From the NCBI GenBank assembly GCA_003254885.1, contig QANT01002959.1, positions 1 through 58,712 of the forward strand: a stretch of 58,712 nt of DNA, in the 5' to 3' direction. The translations under genes were made by a program, and so were the position numbers. The notes below the pieces were generated by a model, which was not told the origin of the DNA, did not search any database, and saw nothing but the letters and a program-made list of their open reading frames with translations. The stretch comes from Purshia tridentata (Eukaryota > Streptophyta > Magnoliopsida > Rosales > Rosaceae). Within the stretch, counting starts at the first letter, position 1, and every line of letters begins with the position of its first letter. Below, piece by piece: positions 22,357 to 34,324 of this stretch.

Positions 22357-24335
22357 TCAAGCCTCTTAATGAAAATTTGCTTATTTTGGTGCTTTAAAAT
22401 AGTCCACAAGCAATTTTCAAGGACCCATTTAGGAGGGGCAACAATATTCTTGTAAGTCAAGTCCCCTTCACTTTGAGTGATTAATTAATCCATTTTCATT
22501 TAATTTTCTTTCCTTAACCATTTATTAATACCTTTCTGTTATTATTGTTTATTTAATAATTTGGATTATTATTATTATTATTCACAGGTGATATGTGATG
22601 CTTACACCCCTGCTGGAGAGCCAATTCCAACCAATAAGAGGGCTAATGCTGCAAAAATTTTCAGCCATCCTGATGTTGTTGCTGAAGAACCCTGGTAACT
22701 AAATTGTACCATCTTTTTACCCCTGGGAGAAGTCTTTTTGGGAAATGGGATTCATAATTCATTGTATAATATGCTTTAATTAATAATTTTAAACATACAG
22801 GTATGGTATAGAGCAAGAGTACACTTTGTTGCAGAAAGATGTAAAATGGCCAATTGGGTGGCCTCTTGGTGGATATCCTGGACCACAGGTCACATAATTA
22901 TTCCTTTCTAAATATGGATATTGTAGTTTGTACCTTTATTAAATTCATTCTTGTTTTAGTGTATATGAAATAATTCATTGTATCTCCTTCTTTTTTGCTG
23001 GTCCAACATATGCTACTAAAACTAGAAATTTTTTACCAAATAAGAAGGAAGTCTCCAGGAATTATTCTAGTTACCAGTTTTATTGGATGAGAGTTGAAAT
23101 GGAATATGAGCCTCCTCCTTCCTTGTAGATGTGGAACTGTAACTGTAATTTGTTTTGACAAATGCAGGGACCATACTACTGTGGTGCTGGAGCTGACAAG
23201 GCCTTTGGTCGTGACATTGTGGATTCTCACTACAAAGCATGTCTTTATGCAGGCATCAACATCAGTGGCATCAATGGTGAAGTTATGCCAGGCCAGGTAA
23301 ATTAAATTCAACTTCCTGGTTTTTGTGTGTTTCTGGATTTTATTTTATTTTTGCAATTTTCTCTGATCATATTTGCTTTCTACTGTGAAGTGGGAATTCC
23401 AAGTTGGACCTGCAGTTGGCATCTCTGCTGGAGATCAGTTATGGGCTGCTCGTTACATTTTGGAGGTAATTTGATTTTGAGCTACCCAAATGGTTTTGCC
23501 TTCTTGGATTCTTGTACAATACCACAAAATTGAAAAGAAAAAATTGGAATAGTCCTTGACTCTTCCTTGTGATATGTTTCTGTATTACAGAGGATTACAG
23601 AGATAGCTGGAGTGGTGCTTTCACTCGATCCCAAACCTATTCAGGTTAGAAGAGAGTTTCAATCCATTCTATCCTTTCATTAATTCTCTCTTGCTATTTG
23701 GTTCATTTCTTGTTTTAACTTCTTTTGAGGGTATGTGTGACCAGGGCGACTGGAATGGGGCTGGTGCTCACACAAACTACAGGTAGTATATATATTTGTG
23801 ACTTCTTATATATATATATATCACTTTGCTTCATGAAAAAGTAACATAATAAATGTCTTTGTTAGACTGGTTTTCCTTTGTTTTCATACATTGAAAAGTC
23901 ATATCATGGTAATTTCAGCACCAAGTCCATGAGAAACGAGGGAGGTTATGAAGTGATCAAAAAGGCCATTGAAAAGCTTGGATTGAAGCACAAGGAACAC
24001 ATTGCTGCTTATGGTGAAGGCAATGAGCGCCGGCTCACTGGCCGACATGAAACAGCAGACATCAACAATTTCTTATGGGTACATGTTCTCATCAACACCT
24101 CAAAGATTGTAAAGAACCAATGTATTTTATACTTGAGCATTAACAAAATTTATTCTAATGTTTTTCCTTAATGGTTTGACAGGGAGTGGCGAATCGCGGA
24201 GCCTCCATAAGAGTTGGGAGGGACACAGAGAAGGAGGGTAAAGGTTATTTCGAGGACAGGAGGCCTGCTTCTAACATGGATCCTTATGTTGTGACCTCCA
24301 TGATTGCTGAAACTACACTTCTCTGGAAACCATAG
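21765..24335 (+). CDS. GLN1: Cytosolic glutamine synthetase (GS1)
   Basis: ATP-dependent ligation of ammonium to glutamate. Twelve coding exons: 21765-21838, 22069-22108, 22203-22306, 22403-22451, 22588-22694, 22801-22888, 23168-23296, 23391-23465, 23591-23644, 23745-23782, 23919-24078 and 24183-24335, giving 356 aa, exactly the usual cytosolic GS length. There is no plastid transit peptide and no plastid-type C-terminal extension; the protein ends in LLWKP. Conserved sites include the Asp-Gly-Ser-Ser loop ([18 protein letters not shown]), [12 protein letters not shown] (metal/glutamate site), [15 protein letters not shown] and the [10 protein letters not shown] phosphate/ADP site. A His occupies residue 73 (EVILHPQ), where Arabidopsis copies usually have Tyr. 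Intron 3 begins with a (CT)n microsatellite. By position next to PYD1 and the DnaJ gene, it is the likely counterpart of Arabidopsis GLN1;3. Confidence 0.97.
22313..22351. repeat. (CT)n microsatellite in GS1 intron 3
   Basis: About 19 CT units start only a few bases downstream of the exon 3 donor (GT at 22307). It is a simple repeat and potentially length-polymorphic. A long pyrimidine run beside a 5' splice site could affect splicing, but this is conjecture. Confidence 0.9.
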
Positions 24336-26865
24336 GCAAAAAACCCTTTTGGTTGAAATTTGAAAAGGTTATGGTTGTGGGTTTGTGCCGTTAGAGTAAT
24401 TACTGTGTTTCCATAGATTGGGGGAGTGAATAAAATTGCTTCTGTCCCCTGTTTTAGTAAGCATTTAACCTTGTGGTTGAAGAAAGGCTTGTCTTTCTTC
24501 ATAGTGTTATTGGATGACAATAGCCATTAATGTCTATTTCTTTTTCTTTTCTTCTCCTTTTTTTTTCCTTGTGTGATGGTTTCACTATTTTCTTTGTGAT
24601 GATGCCCTAATCTAGTGTGATAGTACAAAGACAATTGGAACAGAACAAGGAAAACTCTCTGCTACCCCAATTTAATAGAAATTTTGTTGGCAATGTAATC
24701 TCACTAGATTTACTGGTAACGAGGGAAAATGAATTAATAAATAGATAAGTTAAGCATCCACACTGTTCAAAACATTACATGTATATGAATGATAATGTTA
24801 TCTTATCCTGATTCCTGTACATGTGATAAAATATGTCATCATATATAATATTAAATACCAGAAATTTAAGGAAATATTAGGAGAAGAGTCTGTTTCAGGG
24901 TCCCTATGCAGGTATTCAGGGGCAGTGTACATAGAGATGGGTGCCACCCATGTGATGACTTGCATTGCATTTGGTGCCAAAACCAGTTTTGTTGGTTCCC
25001 ATAAAAAGAAAAAGGAAAATTTTATACAGCACAAAATGCAATGAGGCCTAGGCTCCTTCAATTTGCAGTCTTTTAAGTCGTCAGCAATATCCACATTATG
25101 AGGTTTATCTTAAATCTTCATTCTGAAGCCGCAGTCACCAACCCCAACCCACTAAACTAACCACATAATTGCTAGTGCAATCTGAAAATGGAATCGAGAT
25201 ATAAACATCATGCATGATATGTCACCACGATATGTCTGGCCTTCTTGCTTCTTTCTTCAACTACCTCTACAGGGTGACTAGGGTCTTCTGCTACCCTTCA
25301 AAGCCCTCTTGGTTCTTTTATTGAATTGTATTTGTAACTAAATATTTAAGTCGATAATAAAAGGAAAATGTTTGTGTGCATGAAAGTATGAAACATTTTT
25401 ACAAAAAACTCATAATTCCCTTTTGATTTTCTGATCTTGCACTTTTGCTGTCTTTGAAAGAACCATCCACTTACAAAGGGATGTCAATTGTAAATTATCC
25501 AGTCCAGTGATAATTGGGGTATGAATGATAGGCTTTTGGGTCATGGGGCTTGTGCTCTGTTCTAAATGGTCAGAGAAAAGGCCATTAGTCCAATAGTGTG
25601 TTTTCTTTACGGCATATATATTTCCCTTAGCTTTCCACACACATGGTGCTATGAAAAGATAAATGTATATATATATATATATATATATATTCAAGCTTTA
25701 TTTTTTGCAGCTTGCCCAAGTAGTAAGTCAATGCGAAATTGTGAATGAATGGACACTGTTCTCTAATGTGAATGTTGTTACGTGTCAAATTTCCCTTAGC
25801 TTTCCACACACATGGTGCTATGAAAAGATAAATGCATATATATATATATATATATATTCAAACTTTATTTTTTGCAGCTTGCCCAAGTAGTAAGTCAATG
25901 TGAAATTGTGAATGAATGGGCACTGTTCTCTAATGTGAATGTTGTTACGTGTCAATGTGAAATTGTGAATAAACTTTTTAAAGGAAACTCTTGCATTCTA
26001 TTTTAATACTGATTCAAGTCAATGTGAATAACCTGACCTTGTATGGAACACTCCTTGGATCCCATTTTGAATGAAGTAATTACTAATGGATTTCCCATCA
26101 GAATTTGGATCCTTCTGATATCCGAATTCGTACGAATTGAAGCTTGCTTCTTCTTTTTTGGTCATGAAATCTACTTGCTTTCAAACATTGAAATAACACC
26201 AACCTTGGCTTTTCATAGCATAAAATATGAAAATATAGGAACCGTCAAGACTGTCCAACCAGTTGTGCATCCAGATTATTCAAATATAAATTGAAATTTT
26301 TTTGCTTTCAAAAACAGAAATAGGAACACCAACCCTTGGTTGATAAAAAGTTGAAAGTACACCAACCGTGGCTCTTCATAGAATAAAATAAGAAATAATA
26401 CATACGAAGAACCAAGAATGTTCAAAGTTTAGCTCTTCCTGAAATACTAACCCAACACCAAAGAGACAACTTTTTTTTTGATAGAATGAATACTTTCATG
26501 CCTCAATCTATACAAGTGTGCATATACACCCACAGTGAAAGGCGAAACGTAACATGATTGGTGAGCTATTTTACCCTTAAATATTAACATTATTAACTGA
26601 AGATATTATGTGGAATTAATCAAAAGATCAAAAACTGCAATCTGTGATTCTCAAGGGTCCAAACCAGACATCCAAATTCCAAAAGGACCAAAACTAGAAT
26701 ACCATAAACTAAAAACATGTATTATTTACATGGGGAACAGAGCTAAAAGTACTAGTAAAAAACAGGGGAGGCAGAGCAGAAAGAAAACAGAACAAAACCA
26801 TCTGTTTTCCAATTCTAGAACGATGCATAAACCATCCTCGCTGAATTCCATGAAAATCAAGCCTC
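24336..26865. other. GS1 3'UTR and repeat-bearing intergenic region
   Basis: Starts with the GS1 3'UTR, with AATAAAATT near 24429. It holds a ~169-bp tandem duplication at 25621-25954 and a degenerate duplication near 26177-26410 (shared 'ACACCAACC...TGGCT' phrases). The last ~250 bases are probably the 3'UTR of the small minus-strand gene at 26866. No other gene is supported. Confidence 0.55.
25621..25954. repeat. ~169-bp tandem duplication with embedded (TA)n
   Basis: Unit 1 (25621-25789) and unit 2 (25790 to ~25954) both start at TTTCCCTTAGCTTTCCACAC and end at GTTGTTACGTGTCAA. They differ by a few substitutions and by the length of the internal (TA)n run. A third, partial start (GTCAATGTGAAATTGTGAAT) follows. 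It is non-coding and looks recent, given the high identity. Confidence 0.9.
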
Positions 26866-27102
26866 CTAAGAGTCACCAACAGAGATGGGTCTGCAAGATA
26901 TTCCCAGAGGAGATCGAGAGATCTGCCTGGTGATCTCTTTCAGCACAGGTCTCATTTCTGGCTTTCCCGGCAACCAATCAGTGATTTTCTCGGATTCTTG
27001 CTTGATCTTTCTCACTTGGCTGTGAACTGGAAAACCCAATTCCTCAAAGCCTTGTATCTTTCTATTGTTGTTGCTGCTGCTATTGTTGTTCCTGTTCTCC
27101 AT
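26866..27102 (-). CDS. Small plant protein of unknown function (78 aa)
   Basis: Single-exon reading frame of 78 codons plus stop. I do not recognise the family. The N-terminus is Asn/Ser-rich (NNNSSSNNN), followed by what looks like a constrained core: GFEELGFPVHSQVRKIKQES, ITDWLPGKPEMRP, then VLKEITRQISRSPLGISCRP and a short ISVGDS end. There is no signal peptide or membrane segment. Charged and Pro-containing motifs suggest a soluble, perhaps regulatory protein. Support for a real gene: a TATATATA box 108 bp upstream on the same strand, a clean ATG, and non-random composition compared with neighbouring ORFs. It is a hypothetical protein; the function is not inferred. Confidence 0.65.
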   Translation of the reverse strand: MENRNNNSSSNNNRKIQGFEELGFPVHSQVRKIKQESEKITDWLPGKPEMRPVLKEITRQISRSPLGISCRPISVGDS

Positions 27103-27209
27103 CTTCTTGTGGATTCACAAAAGCCTCTGTCTCCAAGTTGTACAACTATTTAGTATATCTCTAATATGTATGTATGTAAAATCTAAAGGGCTTATGGGGA
27201 GTATGTCGG

Positions 27210-27217
27210 TATATATA
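27210..27217 (-). promoter_or_regulatory. Putative TATA box of the 78-aa gene
   Basis: TATATATA within CTCTATATATACC on the minus strand, 108 bp upstream of the ATG at 27102. The flanking GC-containing bases make it stand out from background TA runs. Confidence 0.55.
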
Positions 27218-30200
27218 GAGGAGAAGCTGGTGTGGATTGAGTGGGAGATCAAGTTGGAGACGTAGGAAGGGAGGGAAGAGAAAAGTTCGGTGGAAAAGGT
27301 CCATCCTTGGATTGGTTTGAGTCGACTCTTTTGGACCCTGTTGAAAACATAAACTTTGGATACTCTGTATGTCACCACATCATAGACATATGTTACATCC
27401 ACTTGATTGCCACTCATTCACGTGCTCTCTCCCAATAGATTGATCTAATGGTCACAATTGCATTTGCATAGCCATTTGATGAACCTTAATTTTAGCCCCT
27501 CTTTTTTGTTTTATCTATATTTATTCGAAGCTAATCTTAATTTTAAATTCATAATCTTGATAGGATATCTAGTGTCCAAATGGAAGGTATACCAAATTAC
27601 CAATCAATGATTTGGATCCCCATGATATCTGCAATAAATGAATAGGAACTGAGTTTTGTGGTGCAACTGCAGAGCGTACCAGATAATTTCCTTTGGATAT
27701 TTATTAGTATGTTTTTTTTGGGTGTGAACATAGAAGATATTCTATGATATCTTAAGGTCAGAACTCAACTTTATAATTCTATCTATGTTAACGAGAGGCT
27801 TACCAAATAAATACCAAACCTTATTGGCCAAAGATTCTTTTATTTGACTAGTCCTTTAATTTGTCAGATTACGATTAATTGCCCACGGTTTTCTTTCACC
27901 AACATATAAAATCAATTACTTGCATTTTAGAAGGTTGTTTTCAATTGAAGTTTTATTAGATTTTAAAAAAATATGTAGATTTTATAGATTTGATGGATTC
28001 TTAATAATTTTCATAGAATTTATTAAAAACCAAGGGTGAAAGGCTGAAATTCTTGCAGCATTTGTTATTTAAACAAAATTTATTTAAATCCATCAAAATT
28101 CGCTACTTATTTTTTTTAGAACATTTGGATTTTTAATAAATCTATTAAAATTAGAGTTGGAGACACCTAAATTTCTATAGAATCCATTAAAATCTTAATT
28201 GAGAATACTTAGATTTTGTTGAGCATTTAAATCCATTAATTCATTTTACTTTATTATAACTTATATGCTTAATCACTTTTATTTTATCATATTATTTTCT
28301 TCTCAAACTCTTTTAAATTCTTTTCTGTTATTTTATTTATAAATAACAAAAATCAGATATCCAAGCAAATCCTTAATTTTAAACATTTTAACAGTGTGAT
28401 TTATCCTTAAAATGTATCTTGGTCCTCTTGGATAATAATCAGTCAAGCCAATTGTTTTGACAGTCAAGTCAACGTAAACAGCCGCGCTTCAACTCTGCGA
28501 CTCCGGCCACCTCCATTTATTTCAAGTAAAAGTCCAATACATCTTTGCGTTGCGTTAGGCGTGAGGGTAATTCCGTTATTCTACTCAAACTTAGGGGCAA
28601 TGTCATTCCACTTACGATGACGCGGAACATTGACGTGGCTTTCAACGTGGTGGGTTAAGGCGGTTAAGTTTGTTCAAGTGGGCCATGTGGCATGGCAAAA
28701 AAAAAGAAAGGTTTGTTCATGCCATGTGGCAGCGGGCAGTTGTCAGCGTGAAGCTTCAGTCTGCTTTCTTTTCACGCAATAGGCCTGCCTATTATTTTGA
28801 TTTCATCTTATTTTAAAATTCAAACAACACCAGATGTTGACACGTGCACATCTTCATCAAAATGCTTGACATATATAATGCATAGATTGATCGTGCTAAT
28901 CTAATGAGATTTTTATGTGGTTTGAACTTTTTAGAGTGAGATTCAAGTATCATGCTAATCCATTCCTGATTACCTAATACCTACACGTACTAATTGAAAT
29001 TACTCTAATATACATAATTTATTCATTAATGAGTGAACTTTAAGCATTAGCTTTGTGAACTTTTACAAAAATTCTTAATTAATATTGCATATCATGCTTT
29101 TTAAGCATTAGCAATTTCCTTTTTTGTTTTAACCTTTGTTGAGTGATACTTAAGCATTAAGATGGTGAATTCTTCGTGTCCAATACTCACTTGTCCCATC
29201 ACATTAGTTATTTTCAACCATAAATTATGAACACGACGATCATATTACGTAGACAACAATTGAAATTGGGTCTTTTGGGCATGGCATGATTTACAAAAGA
29301 ATATTATATCCTTATATTCTTTTTTTTTTTGACCAAAATATCCTTATATTCTTTATTGGGTCATTTCCCCAACCAATTACATGTCTTTTTCTCAATTATT
29401 ATTTGGAAAATGTTTTTTCACACTTTATAAAGACCTATCATGCTCCTCCCACAATGTAATCTATCATTATTTAAAAATGTTCATGTCAATATTATGTCAT
29501 CAAATGCTATGGTGTAAACGAATTATAAACTTGACTACCATTGGCTATAAAACTCTGACTAAGTAATTATTTGATGGGTCGATGCCGTTGGCTTTTGGCA
29601 AAGGTAGTGCAATACCAACATAAATATTCCTACTTCCTACCAATAATTATAATTCGTTTCAAGTTTCAACTGTAATGTCTTCACTCATTAGCCATTGTTC
29701 AAGTAATGTTGATGGTCCTAAATTCCTAATGGAGGAGGATGACGAATAAACTTGTAAATGGCTGTGAAAATTAGTGAGAAATCAATTAATGAGGTAAGAA
29801 AATAGGTGTTTTTCTTCAAAATGGATATAGATAAAGATGCAATTTATGCTGAATATGATAATATTTGAGCACGCTACTATACGAGATTTTGAGCCTAATA
29901 CGTGGATAAATTGTATTAGGTGATGTGAGAATACGTGTAGCTATTGGGCCTTACATGCAGATAACTAAGCTTTGATACCATAATAGAATTTGAACATCCA
30001 ATCCAAAATAAATTGATAATAGGTGGAGAGGCCCAAGACCTCATAAACACACAGAAAAAACCAATAATGAATCAAAGACTTGACGTGTTAGAGTGAGTGT
30101 TAGGCAGTTAGCTGAGCCTCAAACAAACATGACTGAAGCTTTACCTAATTTCCTCCGATGTCATGTTGAAACCTTAAATAGGATTCCTATGTATCTGACC

Positions 30201-32845
30201 CTACATATTTCGTTATGGGCAGATGAGATTGTGAGTTTAGTTTTAAATTGAGTGATGGTCCGGACTCCTCATTAGTTATATGGATGAGTTATCAAATTGA
30301 TGGGCTGGACTGAACCCAATTTATTTAGGGCTGTTCCTTCTGCTAAACACTGTACTCGATTGGGCTGATACACCTGTTGGAGAAAACACCCATTGAGAAT
30401 TTGGAACCTTCTTTAATTGATAAAAAAAATCTTGTTAGGCGCTAGTAGTGGGCTTTATTAATTTCACTCACTTAAAAAAGGAAAAGGTAAGAGGATCAGA
30501 TTGATCTAGTGGGACCATGTCATCTGTGAGATCATTATCCCATTAAAGAAGGGTAAGCTAGTCATTGTTTTTGTTGGACAAGCCATGATAGTGTTTTACA
30601 AGGATGCAAAGGCATAGGCAAACGGAAGGAGGGCCTATCCTAGAAAGTTGTGTCCCTTACGTAGGCCTCCATGTTGGAGAAAGCTACTGATTTTGAAAGA
30701 CACATCAAGATAAAGAGGGGAAAGCTTAGGCACATCCTAACTATCTTTTTACAAAGTTATATAATATCCCTTTTTTAACAGCTTGCTTTCATTATTATTA
30801 TCTTATCTTCTTCCTCGTCGACTCAATATATATAATTACATACGATTGTATTTTATGCATATTAATTAGTAGTATTGATGGATGTTTATGAGATTACAAG
30901 TTAAGCATTTTAAGTCTAAAATAACACAGCTAGTTTTAGATCAGATCAAATACAAAATTACAACAAACTATCAGTAAATGGTCCAGATTTTTATCATATA
31001 TAATCGCCTCAACACAAAAATTTCTATTATATTTTCAAATTATTCTTACTTTATCAGTTGCATACAGTATCATATATATCACTTTTACTTCCTTTTTTCT
31101 ATGCTTGCTGTTGCAGAGGCACACAATGATATATGTTTAGGGCTTTCTGGCAAAAAGCAGGTTTCTTTTTTCCCTGGGTTGATCCCACGCTAGGTGCAAA
31201 GTAGTGATCTAAATCATCTCACCATGTGCAATGTACTTATTTGAATCAATTCACAAAAGCCTATAAATATGAAGTCCTTCCATTCTCAAATGAAAAGAAT
31301 TGAACACCACATAATTATGGCATCACAATTAGTGGACTATTACATGTTGCAGAAAAGACTATGAAATTATGATGCTCCTTAAGAACATGATTAAAAAAAA
31401 AAACTACTTTTTAGGAAAGAATATATTGAGATTGACAGAATTGACTCAATACCAGCTGATTCATAGCAATTTCATGGAAAATAAATTTTCAATAATTTGA
31501 TGATTGATTCCTACAATATATATTAGAGTTGTGCATGTATTATTAAAATTCAAACTACTGAAACAGCAGTTCAATTTTTTTTGTATTTTCAACGTGCTAC
31601 GAAATAAACATAGTAATTTACTAATTTATGTGAAGACTCGAGACTAGATCATGTCGCAGCCCCAATTAAAAGACTATTAGTATATATATATTGCACATGG
31701 AATTACACGTGATGACTTGAGGCAATCTGGTCATATGAAGATCAATATATTGTGTAGCAAGGTTGTTAAAGATATAAGTTTTTTTATCATTCAATCCAAA
31801 GTCAATTGATAGGTCTACAAAGAAGTCTAATACCACCTTGAAACAGCTTGAAAGAGGAAGATAGGTTGATTATTCACACACGCTTATACATACCTTTTGC
31901 TGCGTTTAGAGCCTTTAGTTTAGACTAGTAGAGACTGTAGAGTACAAGTGGGTACACTAAGTAATAGTCTAGTAGTAACAGTAACGAACTAAGCTCCGCA
32001 TTAGGCATTCATATTGGTCGTACGGGAGGGGAGGCTTTTTGAACATTGAAACCGTGTTTGCGATGTCGTCTCATCAGCACACTTTTTTTTATTTATATAA
32101 AAATAAAACCGAGTGCGAGTCGACTTAACTGTCGTATACTAAACGCGTCAGATACACGTTCGTAGATAAGCCAAGCACTCCCCACGCCCGTTTTATTTTT
32201 GTTCTCATCCCCAATCATGAAACATAAAATAGTTGAATACTTACAACTTACAAGGCACAATTTCATAGTTGAATAATTGAATAATCTTCCTACACTCGCT
32301 CAACCGCGTTGACTCTACACTTCCGACTACATAATATCTACCTTCATCTGCTGGACTGCTACTGTAAACTGTGGAGAAGGCTAAAAGCGTAAATATAATT
32401 TCACTTAAACTGTTCATTTATGAATAGTTTTCTTTTTTAAAAAAATATATTGCAAGATTGCTTGTTAAATTCACATAAAAAGGTTAATAATTAACACATT
32501 AAGCAAAATTAAGGGAATGGTTGTCACATTTGCCTTGATTTTTGTTTCTCTCATAACTCATAACTCAGAACTCATAAGTCATATCTTTCTTTTCTGATTC
32601 TCAAACTAGAAAAAAAAAAAAAAAAAGAACGAAAAAGATATAGAGGGGCCTATTAGAAAGGATAAAGAGATCCATGCTAAAAAAAGAAAAAAAGGATAAG
32701 AGCTCATGAGGTTTATTATAATTTATAAGTATAACTCACACAATCGCGTCTAACATACGTGGCAAACGTCCTTATCAACTGTTTGTGCATGCGCGTCAGT
32801 TGGCATAACAAGGGTAACAGCCGTGGCTTCGTTCTGTCCACTGCG
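27218..32845. other. Gene-poor 5.6-kb region
   Basis: No supported gene. Visible content: a GC-richer patch at 28440-28760; a 31-bp-spaced duplication of TATCCTTATATTCTTT near 29310 and 29340; a retrotransposon-like primer-binding-site remnant near 29870-30060; and a CpG-containing patch at 31890-32190 that differs from its surroundings. All ORFs here are short and low-complexity. Confidence 0.5.
29870..30060 (-). mobile_element. Probable LTR/TRIM retrotransposon remnant
   Basis: On the minus strand the sequence reads TGGTATCAAAGC (near 29972-29983), one mismatch from TGGTATCAGAGC, the initiator-Met tRNA primer-binding site of plant Copia and TRIM elements. It is preceded by an LTR-end-like stretch (GGGCCTCTCCACCTATTATC) and followed by GGCCCAATAGCTACACGTAT, wording I associate with common plant retroelement fragments. 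No open reading frames or paired LTRs were found, so it is at most a fossil. Confidence 0.45.
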
Positions 32846-32858
32846 TTTATATATATCC
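32846..32858 (+). promoter_or_regulatory. Putative TATA box of the Nudix gene
   Basis: TTTATATATATCC on the plus strand, 270 bp upstream of the first ATG. Between it and 33119 I see no other ATG, which supports 33119 as the first start on the transcript. Confidence 0.5.
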
Positions 32859-33118
32859 TAACAATTAACAAAAGGTCTCAGATAGTTTACACAAGATTGA
32901 AGCCAGTTTCCCAAATCGTATCCTCACTCACTCAGATTCCAATTTTAACTGAAGCTCTCTCTCTCTCTGTTGCTTCACATAAGACAATCCATTTTTGGAG
33001 TTTCAGTTTCCTAGTTTTCCGATTTTGGTTTCTACGAACCAAGTTGGTGGGTCTCTTTTTCTGATTAAAAAGATTGCATTTTTGCTACACCAAAGGGAAA
33101 GTTGTAAACTGGGAAGTG

Positions 33119-34324
33119 ATGGGTCTCATTCTTTCAAGGACTATTGTAAATTTTATTTTCACTTCTTCCCTTTTCGCCAAGAAAAATGGTGGGAAGTTCA
33201 TTCCCATGCAATTTGACATGGTCTCCTTAGTTTCCCGGACCGGTAGGCATTTGCAGCGCTATGATAGCGATTGTCGCCAAGTTGTAGGGTATGTTTCCCT
33301 TCCCCTGTTTCATAGATTTGTCTTAATCTTTTTTACATATAAATATAAAGGCAATCCTTTTGTATTTGGACATACTTCAAGATTCTTGTTTCTTAGCCTA
33401 AAATTGGGAAATTTGTCAACTGGGATTTGTTAAATGAATGAACTTTTTGGTATTTTGAGGTCTAATTTATCAAATATTGACCATCACTTTTGTCATCTAT
33501 TAATTTTGTTATAGTTTATGTGTTGGGATTTGATATGTATCTTGTAATCTAATTTTTGGGGGTAATTTTTGAAATTGTGCAGATGCATACCATACAGATA
33601 TAGGAAAACCGATGAGTCTTCATCTGTTGAGGAATTAGAAGTTCTTGTGATTAGTTCACAGAAGGGTCAAGGAAAGTTGTTCCCAAAGGTACTACTACTA
33701 TTACTATATACTGTATATGTAGTCTAATGGCTGACCTTCCCATTTTACAGTCGAAGCTTTTTTTTCATTGTCATTAACGTTTGTACAACTGCAATGTGAT
33801 AATAGGGTGGTTGGGAAGTTGATGAGTCCATAAAGGAGGCTGCTTTAAGAGAGACAGTAGAGGAAGCCGGTGTGGTTGGCTATGTTGAGGTTAGTATTTG
33901 CAAAACCAGTCCTGTATTTTAGTTTGATTTTCATTGCATTTGATCTATTTGTACTCATTCATTGTTTGGATGTACTTGCAGGATAAATTGGGTAAATGGC
34001 GGTACAAGAGCAAAAGCCGCGCTATCATTCACGAGGGATACATGTTCCCTTTGCTTGTCGAGAAGCAGTTGGACCTTTGGCCTGAGAAAAATGTCAGGAC
34101 ACGAGAATGGGTAAGTGGAATTGCAATTTGATTCTTACTTTGACCTAATTTTGTGAAGATGGTATGTTCTAAATGTTATGGTATTTGGTATTTTGTAGAT
34201 GACTGTGGCTGAAGCTAGAGAAGCATGTAAAAATTGGTGGATGAAGGAAGCTTTGGATGAGTTTGTTCGTCGACAAATGCACCCACAACGGGTAGAAGGA
34301 AAAGATGAAACAAGTTGTACATAG
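33119..34324 (+). CDS. Nudix hydrolase, NUDT17/18-like
   Basis: Five coding exons, 33119-33288, 33583-33688, 33807-33890, 33982-34110 and 34199-34324, give 204 aa. The Nudix box GX5EX7REUXEEXGU is complete: Gly93, Glu99, then RETVEEAGV (residues 107-115), with metal-binding Glu111/Glu112. Family features include LVSRTGRHLQRY, QVVGCIPYRYR, LFPKGGWEVDES and WWMKEALDEF, closest to Arabidopsis NUDT17/18 and NUDT16 from memory. The first ATG (33119) adds 33 residues before the conserved MVSLVSRTGR: hydrophobic, with Arg/Lys and Ser/Thr and few acids, which resembles a mitochondrial presequence. Internal Met30 (33206) or Met34 (33218) are alternative starts. The family hydrolyses nucleoside diphosphate or inositol pyrophosphate derivatives; the substrate here is unknown. 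Confidence 0.92.

Noticed and set aside
25621-25954. CRISPR-like or satellite array
   Set aside because: There are only two long units with a microsatellite inside, in plant nuclear DNA. This is a tandem duplication.
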